A stretch of DNA of 41,241 bases from Phytophthora sp. 'mugwort' (GCA_033558025.1 JAUCEF010000083.1:1-41241); one strand, 5' to 3'; numbered from the stretch's first letter, positions 27,085-35,874 are shown. Numbers and translations are program-made. Notes: generated from the sequence alone by a model not told the origin.

Positions 27085-27546
27085 ATGAATAAATTAAGAC
27101 CGAGAAATAAAATATGTTTTCAAAATAATAGGAACATACATAAAAATTTAAACTTATTAAAATTAAAATCAAAAAAATGGAATTTATTTAAAAAAAAATT
27201 AAGATATCGAAAAGAAATAAAACCTGAAAAACGTAAAAAATTTTTTCAAAAAAGATTATTTGAAAAACAACAATTTCGGAATTTTTATGGATGTATTCAT
27301 GAATATCAATTAAAAAATTTATTTCAAAAATTATTAAAAAAAGATAATAAAATAAATATCTTTAAAAAATTTGTAATTTTATTAGAAAGTCGCTTAGATA
27401 TAAATCTTGTAAGATTAAAATTAGTTAAAACTATTTTTCAAGCAAAACAATTAATTAATCATAAAAAAATTAAGGTTAATAATAAAATTATAAGTAAATC
27501 TAATTTTATATTACATAAAGGTGATATTATTCATATTATTAAATAA
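27085..27546 (+). CDS. rps4: rps4, N-terminal and S4 domain (tail missing)
   Basis: Small-subunit assembly protein uS4, 153 aa. MNKLRPRNKICFQNNRNI start, FYGCIHEYQLKNLFQKLL, then the complete S4 RNA-binding domain LLESRLDINLVRLKLVKTIF, QAKQLINHKKIKVNNKII and LHKGDIIHIIK. It stops right after the S4 domain, whereas mitochondrial S4 proteins normally have a further tail. The next ORF, 2 nt on and in another frame, seems to contain that tail. One extra A in the ATTAAATAAAT end would fuse them. Confidence 0.92.
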   Translation: MNKLRPRNKICFQNNRNIHKNLNLLKLKSKKWNLFKKKLRYRKEIKPEKRKKFFQKRLFEKQQFRNFYGCIHEYQLKNLFQKLLKKDNKINIFKKFVILLESRLDINLVRLKLVKTIFQAKQLINHKKIKVNNKIISKSNFILHKGDIIHIIK

Positions 27547-27548
27547 AT

Positions 27549-28301
27549 ATGCAAAAGGATAATAAAAATTTTCAAAGAAATAAAAATTCTCAAAAAAACG
27601 AGGGTTTTCAAAAAAATAGAAATTCTCAAAAAAACGAAGGTTTTCAAAAAAATAGAAATTTTCAAAAAAATAAAAATTCTCAAAAAAACGAAGATTTTCA
27701 AAGAACTAGAAATTTTCAAAAAAACGAAGATTTTCAAAGAACTAGAAATTTTCAAAAAAATGAAGGTTTTCAAAGAACTAGAAATTTTCAAAAAAATGAA
27801 GGTTTTCAAAAAAATAGAAATTTTCAAAAAAATGAAGGTTTTCAAAAAAATAGAAATTTTCAAAAAAATGAAGGTTTTCAAAAAAATAGAAATTTTCAAA
27901 AAAATAGAAATTTTCAAAAAAATGAAGGTTTTCAAAAAAATAGAAATTTTCAAAAAAATGAAGGTTTTCAAAGAACTAGAAATTTTCAAAAAAATAATAG
28001 TTTGAAAGGAGATAAAAAATTTTATAAACAGCATTTTAATCAAGAAAAGAATAAATATTCTTCTTCTTATAAACGTTATAATAAATATCCTTATCAAAAA
28101 AATAACAAATATTCTTATAAAAATAATATTTATTATATTTTAGGTGAAAAAAAACCATCAAAACCTTTAATAACTTCTTATTTACATAGAAATAAAAAAA
28201 TAAAAACAGGTATGTTTTTTAAAGAACCTTCTTATAAAACAATTTTATATCCTTTTCATTTAAATTTAAAATTAATTAATGAATATTTGAAAAAAAAATA
28301 A
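27549..28301 (+). CDS. orf250, hexapeptide-repeat protein with Rps4-like tail
   Basis: 250 aa. Residues 7-150 are 24 consecutive hexapeptides of the form (N/G/D)(F/S)Q(K/R)(N/T)(R/E/K), such as NFQKNE and GFQKNR, giving a Phe every six residues and alternating acidic and basic units. Residues 151-190 are Lys/Tyr/Asn-rich. The last about 55 residues (LITSYLHRNKKIKTGMFFKE, PSYKTILYPFHLNLKLINEY) resemble the C-terminal tail of mitochondrial Rps4 (P-x-Y-x-x-x-Y-x-x-x...P-F-x-L-x-L-x-x-x-x-x-Y). The repeat region is predicted disordered. Central units are nearly identical at the DNA level (36-bp period), indicating recent expansion. Probably the second half of, or an insertion in, rps4. Confidence 0.6.
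   Translation: MQKDNKNFQRNKNSQKNEGFQKNRNSQKNEGFQKNRNFQKNKNSQKNEDFQRTRNFQKNEDFQRTRNFQKNEGFQRTRNFQKNEGFQKNRNFQKNEGFQKNRNFQKNEGFQKNRNFQKNRNFQKNEGFQKNRNFQKNEGFQRTRNFQKNNSLKGDKKFYKQHFNQEKNKYSSSYKRYNKYPYQKNNKYSYKNNIYYILGEKKPSKPLITSYLHRNKKIKTGMFFKEPSYKTILYPFHLNLKLINEYLKKK
27567..27998 (+). repeat. 18/36-bp tandem repeat coding for hexapeptides
   Basis: 24 copies of an 18-bp unit, most clearly organised as 36-bp pairs (GGTTTTCAAAAAAATAGA plus AATTTTCAAAAAAATGAA). The middle is the most homogeneous and the first third the most varied. Because the unit is a multiple of 3, unequal exchange keeps the frame, and the opposite and +1 frames are open only as a by-product. Confidence 0.95.
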
Positions 28302-28305
28302 AAAT

Positions 28306-28327
28306 TTAAACCATTTATATGGTTTAA
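28306..28327 (+). other. hairpin before LSU rRNA
   Basis: TTAAACCA pairs with TGGTTTAA (8 bp, loop TTTATA) just after the orf250 stop and at or before the LSU 5' end. It may define the cleavage point between the r-protein mRNA and the rRNA, or be the base of an LSU terminal helix. Confidence 0.4.
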
Positions 28328-28329
28328 GT

Positions 28330-29925
28330 ATAAATAATAATAAAAGCATTAAGTGGATGCCTTGGCATTAATTTGATTTTTAGGACGTAAAAAATGCGAA
28401 AAGTTTTATTAAATAATATTTTATTTTGAAATAAAAATTTCCTAAAGAAAACTTTTTTTTTGTGAAAATTTTAAAAACAGTGAATTGAAATATCTAAGTA
28501 ACTGTTAAAAAAATCAAACGAGATTCCGTTAGTAATGACGAGTGAAAATGGAAATTAGGTTTATAAAAATAAAAAAATATTTGAAAAATTTTGAAAAATT
28601 TACTTAAAAAGGTGAAAGTCCTGTAGAATAATAATTGTTTTTATAATAGTAAAAAGGGTTATGTGTAAGCCTTTTTGAATATTGGGGAACCACCCTCAAA
28701 ACCTTTTAAAAATTAATGATCGATAGTGGACAAGTACTGTAAAGGAAAGGTGAAAAAGAACTTTTGAGTTTGAAATAATTCTGAAACTTAATGTTAACAA
28801 TCAATTGAAACTTTTTTAAAAAGTAACAGTGTACCTTTTGCATAATGGGCCAGCAAGTTTATTTTTATAGCAAGCTTAATTTAATAAAGTAGGCGTAGAT
28901 AAATCAAGTTTTAAAAAGCTTTTTAGTTATATAAATAAGACCCGAAACTGAGTGATCTAACCATGAACAGATTGAAAAATAGGTAAAACTATTTGAAGGA
29001 TCGAACTCACATATGTGGCAAAATATGGAGATGATTTGTGGTTAGGAGTGAAAGGCTAATCAAACTCAGAGATAGCTGGTTTTCCGCGAAATCTATTGAA
29101 GTAGAGCATTTAAAATCTTTTTTTGGGGTAGAGCACTCATTGAGCTAGGGGGTGTAAAAACTTACTGAATTCTTGGAAACTCCGAATACAAAAAAAAGTA
29201 ATTTAAATAGACAGACATTAGGCGCTAAGGTCTTTTGTCAAAAGGGAAACAGCCCAGATTGATCGCTAAGGTCTCTAAATAATATTCTAAGTGAAAAAGG
29301 AAGTGAAAAAATGATTACAACCCATAGGTAGGCTTGGAAGCAGCCATCCTTTAAAGAAAGCGTAATAGCTCATTGGTCTAGTTTTTTTGCGCCTAAAATG
29401 TATCGAGACTTAAGAAATTTACCGAAGCGGCAAGTTTTATTTTTAATAAAACGGTAGCGGAACATTCTGTATGTTAATAAAGATATATTGTGAAATATGT
29501 TGAAGATATCAGAAAAGAAAATGCTGGCATTAGTAACAAAAAATAACGAATATAAATCGTTATCACCGTAAATCCAAGGGTTTCTATGTTAAGATGTATT
29601 ACATAGAGTGAAACGGCCCCTAAGAAAGATTTGACGAAAGCAGATTTTGATGGGATAATTTTTAAATTAAATTTTTTTAAAAAAGTGACAAAAATTTTTA
29701 ATTTTTCAGGAAATAGCTTTTTTAATTAAAAACCGTACCCTAAACCGACACAGGTGGATAGGTCGAGTAGACTAAGGTGAATGAGAGAACTATATTGAAG
29801 GAACTCGGCAAAATGACTTTGTAACTTCGGGATAAAAAGTACCTAATTATTTTTAATAATTAGGTGTCACAAAATAGGGGGTTGCGACTGTTTAATAAAA
29901 ACTTAGGACTCTGCTAAATGGTAAC

Positions 29926-29963
<38 letters not shown>

Positions 29964-30021
29964 ATTAAAAGGAAATGTTTGCGCATTAAATGGAAGTCCC
30001 AGTAAACGGCGGCCGTAACTC

Positions 30022-30078
<57 letters not shown>

Positions 30079-30514
30079 TGTAACGACATCCCCGCTGTCT
30101 CCAATATAGACTCAGTGAATTTGAATTATCCGTGAAGATGCGGATTTTCTATAGTTAGACGGAAAGACCCCGTGAACCTTTACTACATCTTTATATTGTT
30201 ATTTTATCTAATATGTGTAGTATAAGTGGTAATCTTTTAAACCTTTACGCTAGTAAATTGTATAGATATTCTTGAAATACCACTCTTATTAAAATAAATA
30301 ACTAATATTTTTTAAATAGACATTGTATGGTTGGTAGTTTGACTGGGGCGGTCACCTCCTAAAGAGTAACGGAGGTGTACAAAGGTAAGCTCAAATTGGA
30401 TAATATTATCAATTGTAGAGCATAATGGTAAAAGCTTGCTTGACTGTAAGATAGACATATCAAACAGGGACGAAAGTCGGTCATAGTGATCCGATAATTC
30501 TTTGTGGAAAGATT

Positions 30515-30557
<43 letters not shown>

Positions 30558-30635
30558 GACTCCTAAGAGCTCCTATCGACGGAGTCGTTTGGCACCTCGA
30601 TGTCGACTCATCACATCCTGGAGCTGAAGAAGGTT

Positions 30636-30675
<40 letters not shown>

Positions 30676-30965
30676 TTGGGTTTAGAACGTCGTGAGACAG
30701 TTTGGTTCCTATCTTCTATAGATATTTTGAAAAATGCAAGAATCTAACTCTAGTACGAGAGGACCGAGAAGGGTAAATCTCTGGTGTATCGGTTGTTGAG
30801 AGGCATAGCCGAGTAGCTAAATTTATTTTGGATAATTACTGAAAGCATCTAAGTAAGAAACCATTCTTAAAAATTTTTCATATAAAAACTGTAAAAGATG
30901 ATTACATTAATAGGTTTTAAGTATAAGTATTGTAAAATATTTAGCTTAAAAATACTAAAAGTTTT
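28330..30965 (+). rRNA. rnl: large subunit (23S-like) rRNA
   Basis: The 5' region contains AAGTGGATGCCTTGGCATT, as in bacterial 23S position ~15. Domain IV/V landmarks are GACGGTCCTAAGGTAGCGAA, GTTCCGACCTGCATGAATGG, GGGGATAACAGGCTGAT and the sarcin-ricin loop TAGTACGAGAGGACCGAGAA at 30751-30770. The length of about 2.6 kb is eubacterial-like, without introns. Ends are estimated from conservation; the 3' end near AAAATACTAAAAG is approximate. Confidence 0.95.
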
Positions 30966-30985
30966 AAAAATTAAAATATAATTAT

Positions 30986-31057
30986 TTCTTTGTAGCTCAA
31001 CGGTAGAGCAAATGGCTGTTAACCATTAGGTTGTAGGTTCAAATCCTATCAAAGAAG
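30986..31057 (+). tRNA. trnN: tRNA-Asn (GUU)
   Basis: Acceptor TTCTTTG/CAAAGAA, anticodon stem ATGG/CCAT around CTGTTAA (GUU), T arm GTAGG-TTCAAAT-CCTAT, discriminator G. First of five tRNAs behind LSU. Confidence 0.93.
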
Positions 31058-31069
31058 TTTTATATTTTA

Positions 31070-31158
31070 GGTCGAATAGCCAAGTCAGGTTTAAGGCAGT
31101 AGTTTGCTAAACTATCAGTTAATTTATTAACTCGTGGGTTCAAATCCCACTTCGACTT
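31070..31158 (+). tRNA. trnS: tRNA-Ser (GCU)
   Basis: Class II tRNA with long variable arm (AGTTAATTTATTAACT hairpin), acceptor GGTCGAA/TTCGACT, anticodon stem TAGT/ACTA around TTGCTAA (GCU). Confidence 0.92.
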
Positions 31159-31182
31159 ATTTTATTAATAAAGTATTAATAA

Positions 31183-31254
31183 GATGATGTAGTTTAATGG
31201 TAGAGCGTGGGAATCATAATCCTAATGTTGTAGGTTCAAATCCTACCATCATTA
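31183..31254 (+). tRNA. trnM: tRNA-Met (CAU), probably elongator
   Basis: Acceptor GATGATG/CATCATT, anticodon loop ATCATAA (CAU), T arm GTAGG-TTCAAAT-CCTAC. Chosen as elongator because the tRNA at 31360 looks like the initiator; assignment is tentative. Confidence 0.75.
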
Positions 31255-31266
31255 ATTATCTTTAAA

Positions 31267-31341
31267 CGGAAGGTAGCATAGTCTGGCTAATGCGTCTGTT
31301 TTGGGAACAGAAGATCAAAGGTTCAAATCCTTTTCTTCCGA
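31267..31341 (+). tRNA. trnP: tRNA-Pro (UGG)
   Basis: Acceptor CGGAAGG/TCTTCCG, anticodon stem TCTGT/ACAGA around TTTGGGA (UGG), T loop TTCAAAT, discriminator A. Confidence 0.93.
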
Positions 31342-31359
31342 AAAAGGAAGAAAATATAA

Positions 31360-31431
31360 GATGAGATAGAGTAATAGGTAACTTATCAGGCTCATAATCT
31401 GAAGATGTAGGTTCAAATCCTACTCTCATCA
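31360..31431 (+). tRNA. trnfM: tRNA-fMet (CAU), initiator
   Basis: Acceptor GATGAGA/TCTCATC; the TAGAGTAAT...AACTTATCAGG stretch and CTCATAA loop resemble organellar initiator tRNAs. The first acceptor pair is a G-C, so the bacterial C1-A72 mismatch is absent. Confidence 0.75.
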
Positions 31432-31453
31432 TTTTAAAATTAATATATAATTT

Positions 31454-31825
31454 ATGATTCAAATTCAAACTAAATTAAAAGTAAATGATAATAGTGGTAT
31501 TAAAATAGGACAATGTATAAAAATTTATAAAAAAAAAATTGGAAAAATTGGGGATACAATTTTAATTTCTGCTAAAAAATTACGTTTAAATCAAAAAAAA
31601 AAAATTAAAATAATTAAAGGAGATTTATTTAAAGCTTTAATTATACATACAACATATCAAAAAAAAAGTACAATAGGTAATATAATAAAATTTGATAAAA
31701 ATTGTATAATTATTTTAAATAATCAAAATAAACCCCTAGGAACACGTATATTTGGTCCGATTACTTCTGAATTTCGGAAGAAAAAAAATTTCAAAATATT
31801 AGCATTAGCTTCAAATATTTTATAA
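31454..31825 (+). CDS. rpl14: rpl14, ribosomal protein L14
   Basis: Large-subunit uL14, 123 aa, intact. MIQIQTKLKVNDNSGIKIGQ start, GDTILISAKKL, KGDLFKALIIHTTYQKKS and LGTRIFGPITSEFRKKKNFK, matching the G-T-R-I-F-G-P-V-x-R-E-L-R signature, then ILALASNIL. In bacterial order it belongs between rpl16 and rpl5; here rpl14-rpl5 have moved together to behind LSU. Confidence 0.97.
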   Translation: MIQIQTKLKVNDNSGIKIGQCIKIYKKKIGKIGDTILISAKKLRLNQKKKIKIIKGDLFKALIIHTTYQKKSTIGNIIKFDKNCIIILNNQNKPLGTRIFGPITSEFRKKKNFKILALASNIL

Positions 31826-31831
31826 AAATAT

Positions 31832-32359
31832 ATGAAAAAAAATTTACAAATCCATTATCAAAATATTACTATATACGATCTTTTAACAAAATTAAATTTT
31901 AAAAATATATTTGAAATACCTAAAATAAGTAAAATATGTTTAAATATTGGTTTTAAAAACGCTAATATTGAAAAAAAAAAATTAATTAATATAATTTTAC
32001 TTTTAAAATTAATAACAAATCAAAAACCTATAATAACAAAATCAAAAAAAAATAATATTTTTTTAAAAATCAAAAAAAATTCAATTATAGGTTGTAAAAT
32101 AACTTTAAGAAAAAAAAATATTTTTAATTTTTTAGAAAAAATTTTGATTTTTCTTTTTCAAAATTTAACTAAAATAAATTTTAATTTTAAAAATCAAAAT
32201 ATTTTAAATTTTCAAATTCGAAATATTTTAGATTTTTTTGAATTAAAAACTGAATTTTTAAAATTCAAAGATATACCTCCAATAGATGTTTCTATTCATA
32301 CAAATGCAAAAAATCATTATGAATTATTTTTATTATTAAATTCACTATTTTTATTATAA
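31832..32359 (+). CDS. rpl5: rpl5, ribosomal protein L5
   Basis: Large-subunit uL5, 175 aa, intact. IPKISKICLNIGFKNANIEK matches P-x-I-x-K-I-x-L-N-x-G, then TNQKPIITKSKK, SIIGCKITLRKKNIFNFLEK and the end DIPPIDVSIHTNAKNHYELF. Six nt after rpl14. Its usual partner 5S rRNA was not recognised anywhere in the window. Confidence 0.93.
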   Translation: MKKNLQIHYQNITIYDLLTKLNFKNIFEIPKISKICLNIGFKNANIEKKKLINIILLLKLITNQKPIITKSKKNNIFLKIKKNSIIGCKITLRKKNIFNFLEKILIFLFQNLTKINFNFKNQNILNFQIRNILDFFELKTEFLKFKDIPPIDVSIHTNAKNHYELFLLLNSLFLL

Positions 32360-32372
32360 AAATAATTTATTA

Positions 32373-32444
32373 GCAAAAATAGCTCAATGGTAGAGTATAA
32401 CCTTGCCAAGGTTAATGTTGAGGGTTCAAATCCCTTTTTTTGCT
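32373..32444 (+). tRNA. trnG: tRNA-Gly (GCC)
   Basis: Acceptor GCAAAAA/TTTTTGC, anticodon stem AACC/GGTT around TTGCCAA (GCC), T stem with a G-T pair. Confidence 0.92.
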
Positions 32445-32544
32445 TAATTCAAATAAATGTACCCAAAGGCAGTATTTGGTATTTCCATTTTTTAATTAGG
32501 GAATAATATTAGTATTGACATTTATTTACTTCTTTATAAAAATT

Positions 32545-33075
32545 ATGATTTTTTTTAACATTATTAAAAGGATATTTTTTGCTTATAATCTATATAAAAT
32601 TATACAAGATATATTAAAAATACATCCTAAATTTTTTCAAAATATTTTTAAATTTATTTTAATTCTTTTACCTCTTGAAATAACTTTATTAGAAGATTTT
32701 ATAGATTTAGAGACTGAGGCTGAGGAAGCTGCTTTAAAAAAAGAAGAAAAACCTAAAAGTATTTTAAAAAGAATTGACGATAATATGCCAACTATTTTCG
32801 TTTTTTTTTTTTTATCTTTTTTGTTTTATTTATTTCTAGATGCTTTTTTTTTTGATAGCGACAATTTCCCAAGCGATTTTCCTAGTAATTTTTCAACTGA
32901 TTTAAATTTTGATTCAGATAGTGACTCTTTACCAAAACCACCAAAAAGAAAAATTACAAGATCTGGAAATCCTCTGAATCTATATAGATATTTTCATTAT
33001 TTAGATGTTGAAACAGGTGAACGTATAGATGATATCGATCGATTAGATCCTGATACTTATGAAATAGTGGATTAA
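32545..33075 (+). CDS. orf176, unknown membrane protein
   Basis: Not recognised. From the ATG at 32545 the product is 176 aa (a TTG at 32515 would add 10). Visible are a hydrophobic basic N-terminus, a helix FKFILILLPLEITLL near 45-60, an acidic patch DLETEAEEAALKKEEKPKS, a strong second membrane helix IFVFFFLSFLFYLFLDAFFF around 85-105, then an Asp/Ser-rich stretch (SDSDSLPKPPKRK) and an acidic hydrophilic tail ending DRLDPDTYEIVD. Its acidity and lower Lys/Asn bias contrast with the r-protein genes around it. It lies between trnG genes, beside the repeat-rich non-coding region. The frame is intact, so it is probably expressed. Confidence 0.6.
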   Translation: MIFFNIIKRIFFAYNLYKIIQDILKIHPKFFQNIFKFILILLPLEITLLEDFIDLETEAEEAALKKEEKPKSILKRIDDNMPTIFVFFFLSFLFYLFLDAFFFDSDNFPSDFPSNFSTDLNFDSDSDSLPKPPKRKITRSGNPLNLYRYFHYLDVETGERIDDIDRLDPDTYEIVD

Positions 33076-33136
33076 TTTATTCCACTTTTTCTTTTTTAAA
33101 ACAATAATAAACATTTTTTAAACAATAAAAATATAC

Positions 33137-33208
33137 GTGATTATAGATTAATTGGTAAATCCTTTATCTTCCAAGTAAATATTATGGGTTCAAATCCCAT
33201 TAATCACA
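33137..33208 (+). tRNA. trnG: tRNA-Gly (UCC)
   Basis: Acceptor GTGATTA/TAATCAC, anticodon stem TTTAT/GTAAA around CTTCCAA (UCC), T arm ATGGG-TTCAAAT-CCCAT, discriminator A. Confidence 0.92.
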
Positions 33209-33225
33209 TATTTAAAATATCTTTA

Positions 33226-33309
33226 GGAGAAATGGCTGAGTGGTTAAAAGCGGCAGACTGTAAATTTGTTGAAATATTTTCTACGTAGGTTCAAATCCTA
33301 CTTTCTCCA
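33226..33309 (+). tRNA. trnY: tRNA-Tyr (GUA)
   Basis: Class II tRNA with long variable arm as in bacteria, acceptor GGAGAAA/TTTCTCC, anticodon stem CAGA/TTTG around CTGTAAA (GUA), discriminator A. Confidence 0.93.
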
Positions 33310-33670
33310 ATAAAGATCTAAAAAAAAAAAAGGATAAACAAATTAAAAAAAGGATAAAAAGATAAAATATCTTTAAATAGTTAAGTTAAAAAGATATTTA
33401 TCTTTTCAACAAAAAATTCAAAAACATATTTAGGGGGGGATCCTTTTCAAAAAATAATATTTTTTTTTCGTGATACAAAGAAATTTTTATTAATAACTAA
33501 TTGAATTTTTAAAAATTAAAAAATTTTAATCCTTTAAGACAATATAAGACAATATAAGACAATATAAGACAATATAAGACAATATAAGACAAAAATTAAT
33601 ATAAGAATGTTATAATATTAAATTTTTAAATATTTGTTATTTTAAAAATTAATATTAAATAATTAATATA
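33310..33670. other. non-coding region before SSU, control-region candidate
   Basis: 360 bp without a gene. It contains two small hairpins with the same arms (AAAGATA/TATCTTT at 33358-33374 and AAAAGATA/TATCTTTT at 33389-33406), a G7 tract at 33433-33439 that is exceptional in this A+T-rich sequence, the word CCTTTAAGAC at 33531-33540, and five tandem decamers. The combination suggests a transcription or replication control region; no direct proof. Confidence 0.4.
33536..33592 (+). repeat. 10-bp tandem repeat AATATAAGAC
   Basis: Five perfect copies of AATATAAGAC (33541-33590) preceded by a partial copy (TTAAGAC), about 80 bp before SSU. No variation between copies, so young or kept homogeneous; copy number is likely to vary among strains. 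Confidence 0.95.
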
Positions 33671-33671
33671 A

Positions 33672-34532
33672 AACTTAAATAGAGTTTGATCCTGGCTCAG
33701 AATAAATGCTATCGGTATGCTTAACACATGCAAGTTGAATGTTTTTAAAACATAGCGAACGGGTGAGTAACACGTGAATTATCTACCTTTTAATTCAGAA
33801 TAATTATTTTTATAAAAATACTGAATAAATTAATTAAAGTTTTTAACGTTAAAAGATGAGTTTGCGCAAGATTATGGTAGTTGGTAGTTTAATAGACAAC
33901 CAAGCCTATTATCTTTAGCTGGTTTGAAAGAATGATCAGCCACATTGGGACTGAGACACGGCCCAAACTTTTTTAAAGGCAGCAGTGGGGAATTTTGGAC
34001 AATGAGCGGAAGCTTGATCCAGCAATACCGAGTGGGTGATGACGGCTAATTAGGTTGTAAAGCTCTTTCATTAAGGAGGAAAATGACAGTACTTAAAAAA
34101 GAAGTTCCGGCTAATACCCGTGCCAGCAGCCGCGGTAATACGGGAGGAGCGAGCATTATTCGGGATGATTAGGCGTAAAGGGTTTGTAGGTAGTTTTTTA
34201 AGTTGAAAGAAACAAATTAAAGCTCAACTTTATACATTTTTTCAAAACTGATAAACTGGAGTATAAATAGAGGATAATGGAATTTCTATTGGAGTGATAA
34301 AATACGTTGATAATAGAAGGAAGACCTATGGCGAAGGCAATTATCTGGGTATATACTGACACTGAGAAACGAAAGCTTGGGTAGCGAACGGGATTAGAGA
34401 CCCCGGTAGTCCATGCTGTAAACGATGAGTGCTAATATTTAGAATTTTTAGATATAACAGCTAACGCGTTAAGCACTCCGCCTGAAAAGTATAATCGCAA
34501 GATTGAAATTCAAAGGAATTGACGGGAGTCTA

Positions 34533-34564
<32 letters not shown>

Positions 34565-35180
34565 AATACGCGCAGAACCTTACCAACTCTTGCTAATTTT
34601 TATTTAAAATTTTTATATAAAAAACAGGTGTTGCATGGCTGTCGTCAGCTCGTGTTGTGAAATGTTTGGTTAAATCCTTTAACGAGCGCAACCCCTATGA
34701 TTAGTTACTAATTTATTATAAATAGATAAAAGTACTCTAATGAAAAAATTAATGATAGGTTAATGGAAGGTGGGGATGACGTCAAGTCTTCATGGCCCTT
34801 ATGAGTTGGGCTACACACGTGCTACAATGATAATTACAATGAGAAGCAATAATGATATAAGTTGGAGCAAATCTTCAAAAATTATCTTAGTTCGAATTAA
34901 GGGCTGAAACTCGCCCTTATGAAGTTGGAATCGCTAGTAATCGCAGAACAGCATGCTGCGGTGAATATGTTACTGGACTTTGTACACACCGCCCGTCACA
35001 TCAGGGAAGTTGATTGTTTTTAAAATAATTTTTAATTCTTTTATAAAATTTAATAATTATTTAAATAAAATAATTTAAAATTTTTATAAAATAAATTATA
35101 ATTCCTAAAAAGTGGTTAGTAACTTTGATGAAGTCGTAACAAGGTAGTCGTAGGGGAACCTGTGTCTGGAAGAGATCTTT
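33672..35180 (+). rRNA. rns: small subunit (16S-like) rRNA
   Basis: 5' AGAGTTTGATCCTGGCTCAG at 33681, 530 loop GTGCCAGCAGCCGCGGTAAT near 34120, the AAACGATGAGTGC region, GTCGTCAGCTCGTGTTGTGA, and GTACACACCGCCCGTCACAT near 34982. The 3' end reads AGTCGTAGGGGAACCTGTGT and lacks the CCTCC anti-Shine-Dalgarno sequence. Length about 1.5 kb, no intron. The last bases before trnW are uncertain. Confidence 0.95.
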
Positions 35181-35210
35181 AAGCATTCTTAAATTAAAAT
35201 TAAAAGTCTT

Positions 35211-35282
35211 AGGAAAATAGTTTAATTGGTAAAATCATAGTCTCCAAAATTATTGTTATGGGTTCAAGTCCCATTTTTCCTG
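35211..35282 (+). tRNA. trnW: tRNA-Trp (CCA)
   Basis: Acceptor AGGAAAA/TTTTCCT, anticodon stem ATAGT/ATTAT around CTCCAAA (CCA), T arm ATGGG-TTCAAGT-CCCAT, discriminator G. The CCA anticodon reads only UGG, consistent with UGA as a stop here. Confidence 0.92.
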
Positions 35283-35728
35283 TTTATTATAAAATATTAT
35301 AAATCAAAAAAATTTTATAATATCTGAAATTAATTAAATTCAAGTTATAAAAATAAAATTTTATTTAAAATACTTTTTAATCAAAGGGAATTTAAATTTA
35401 GATTTATAATATTTTATAATAAATATAGTTTTATATGTTTAAAATAAAAATATTATTATAAATATTCAATTTTAAAATTACTCCATTATTCCTAAAAAAA
35501 TATTCATAAACAGATTAATTAATGTTTATATTAAGAAAACATTCTCAATATTAAATAATTTTAATTTATTAGTTAATATTATTGATTAATCGTTAAATGA
35601 ATACTCTTTAAATAATTATTATTTCATTTTTATTATATTCTACATTAATATTTATTATTGTATATAAAAACATTTTAAAAATAATATGATTATTTAATAT
35701 AAATTATTTTAATTTTTAAAAAATTTTA

Positions 35729-35740
35729 TATTCTTTAAGA
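35729..35740 (+). promoter_or_regulatory. TATTCTTTAAGA element upstream of cox2
   Basis: Identical 12-mer to that before nad5 and near-identical to that before atp9, 135 nt before the cox2 ATG. Inferred regulatory or processing site. Confidence 0.3.
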
Positions 35741-35797
35741 AAAAAAAAAAATAATTCAATTATTTTTACAATATAAATAATAAAATTTATATTTTTT
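35731..35797 (+). repeat. dispersed inverted element, copy 1
   Basis: Shares with the minus strand of 39394-39334 the 19-mers AATAATTCAATTATTTTTA and ATATAAATAATAAAATTTA in the same order with only a 1-2 nt difference between them, followed by T-rich sequence. More than chance even in A+T-rich DNA, given about 38 matching positions in a row of 40. Confidence 0.75.
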
Positions 35798-35874
35798 CTT
35801 GAATATTAATATTCAAAAACTCTTAATTTTGTATATATTAAAAATTAAATAAAATAATAAATTTCAAGTATATT

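Larger units (their letters stand above)
35283..35874. other. long non-coding spacer before cox2
   Basis: 592 bp, the longest gene-free stretch. Almost pure A+T, no ORF of note and no tRNA. It holds the TATTCTTTAAGA element (35729-35740) and directly after it one copy of an inverted repeat shared with 39334-39394. I see nothing recognisable in 35283-35720. Confidence 0.6.

Noticed and set aside
27549..27998. A CRISPR-like array, because of regular short repeats
   Set aside because: There are no unique spacers; the repeats are contiguous, in frame and within one ORF.
27531..28097. Minus-strand open frame of 188 codons and a plus-strand open frame at 27760-28005 over the hexapeptide repeat
   Set aside because: An 18-bp repeat without stops in one frame is often open in others. 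The true frame continues beyond the repeat into Rps4-like sequence; these do not.
31262..31468. Minus-strand open frame of 68 codons containing RVGFEPTSSDYEPDKL and GFEPLIFCSQNRRI
   Set aside because: It is the antisense translation of trnP and trnfM; the R-V-G-F-E-P-T type of peptide is the well-known artefact of tRNA T arms read backwards.
33536..33592. A CRISPR or telomere-type array from the decamer repeats
   Set aside because: Only five perfect 10-bp copies, no spacers and an internal location, so it is a simple tandem repeat.
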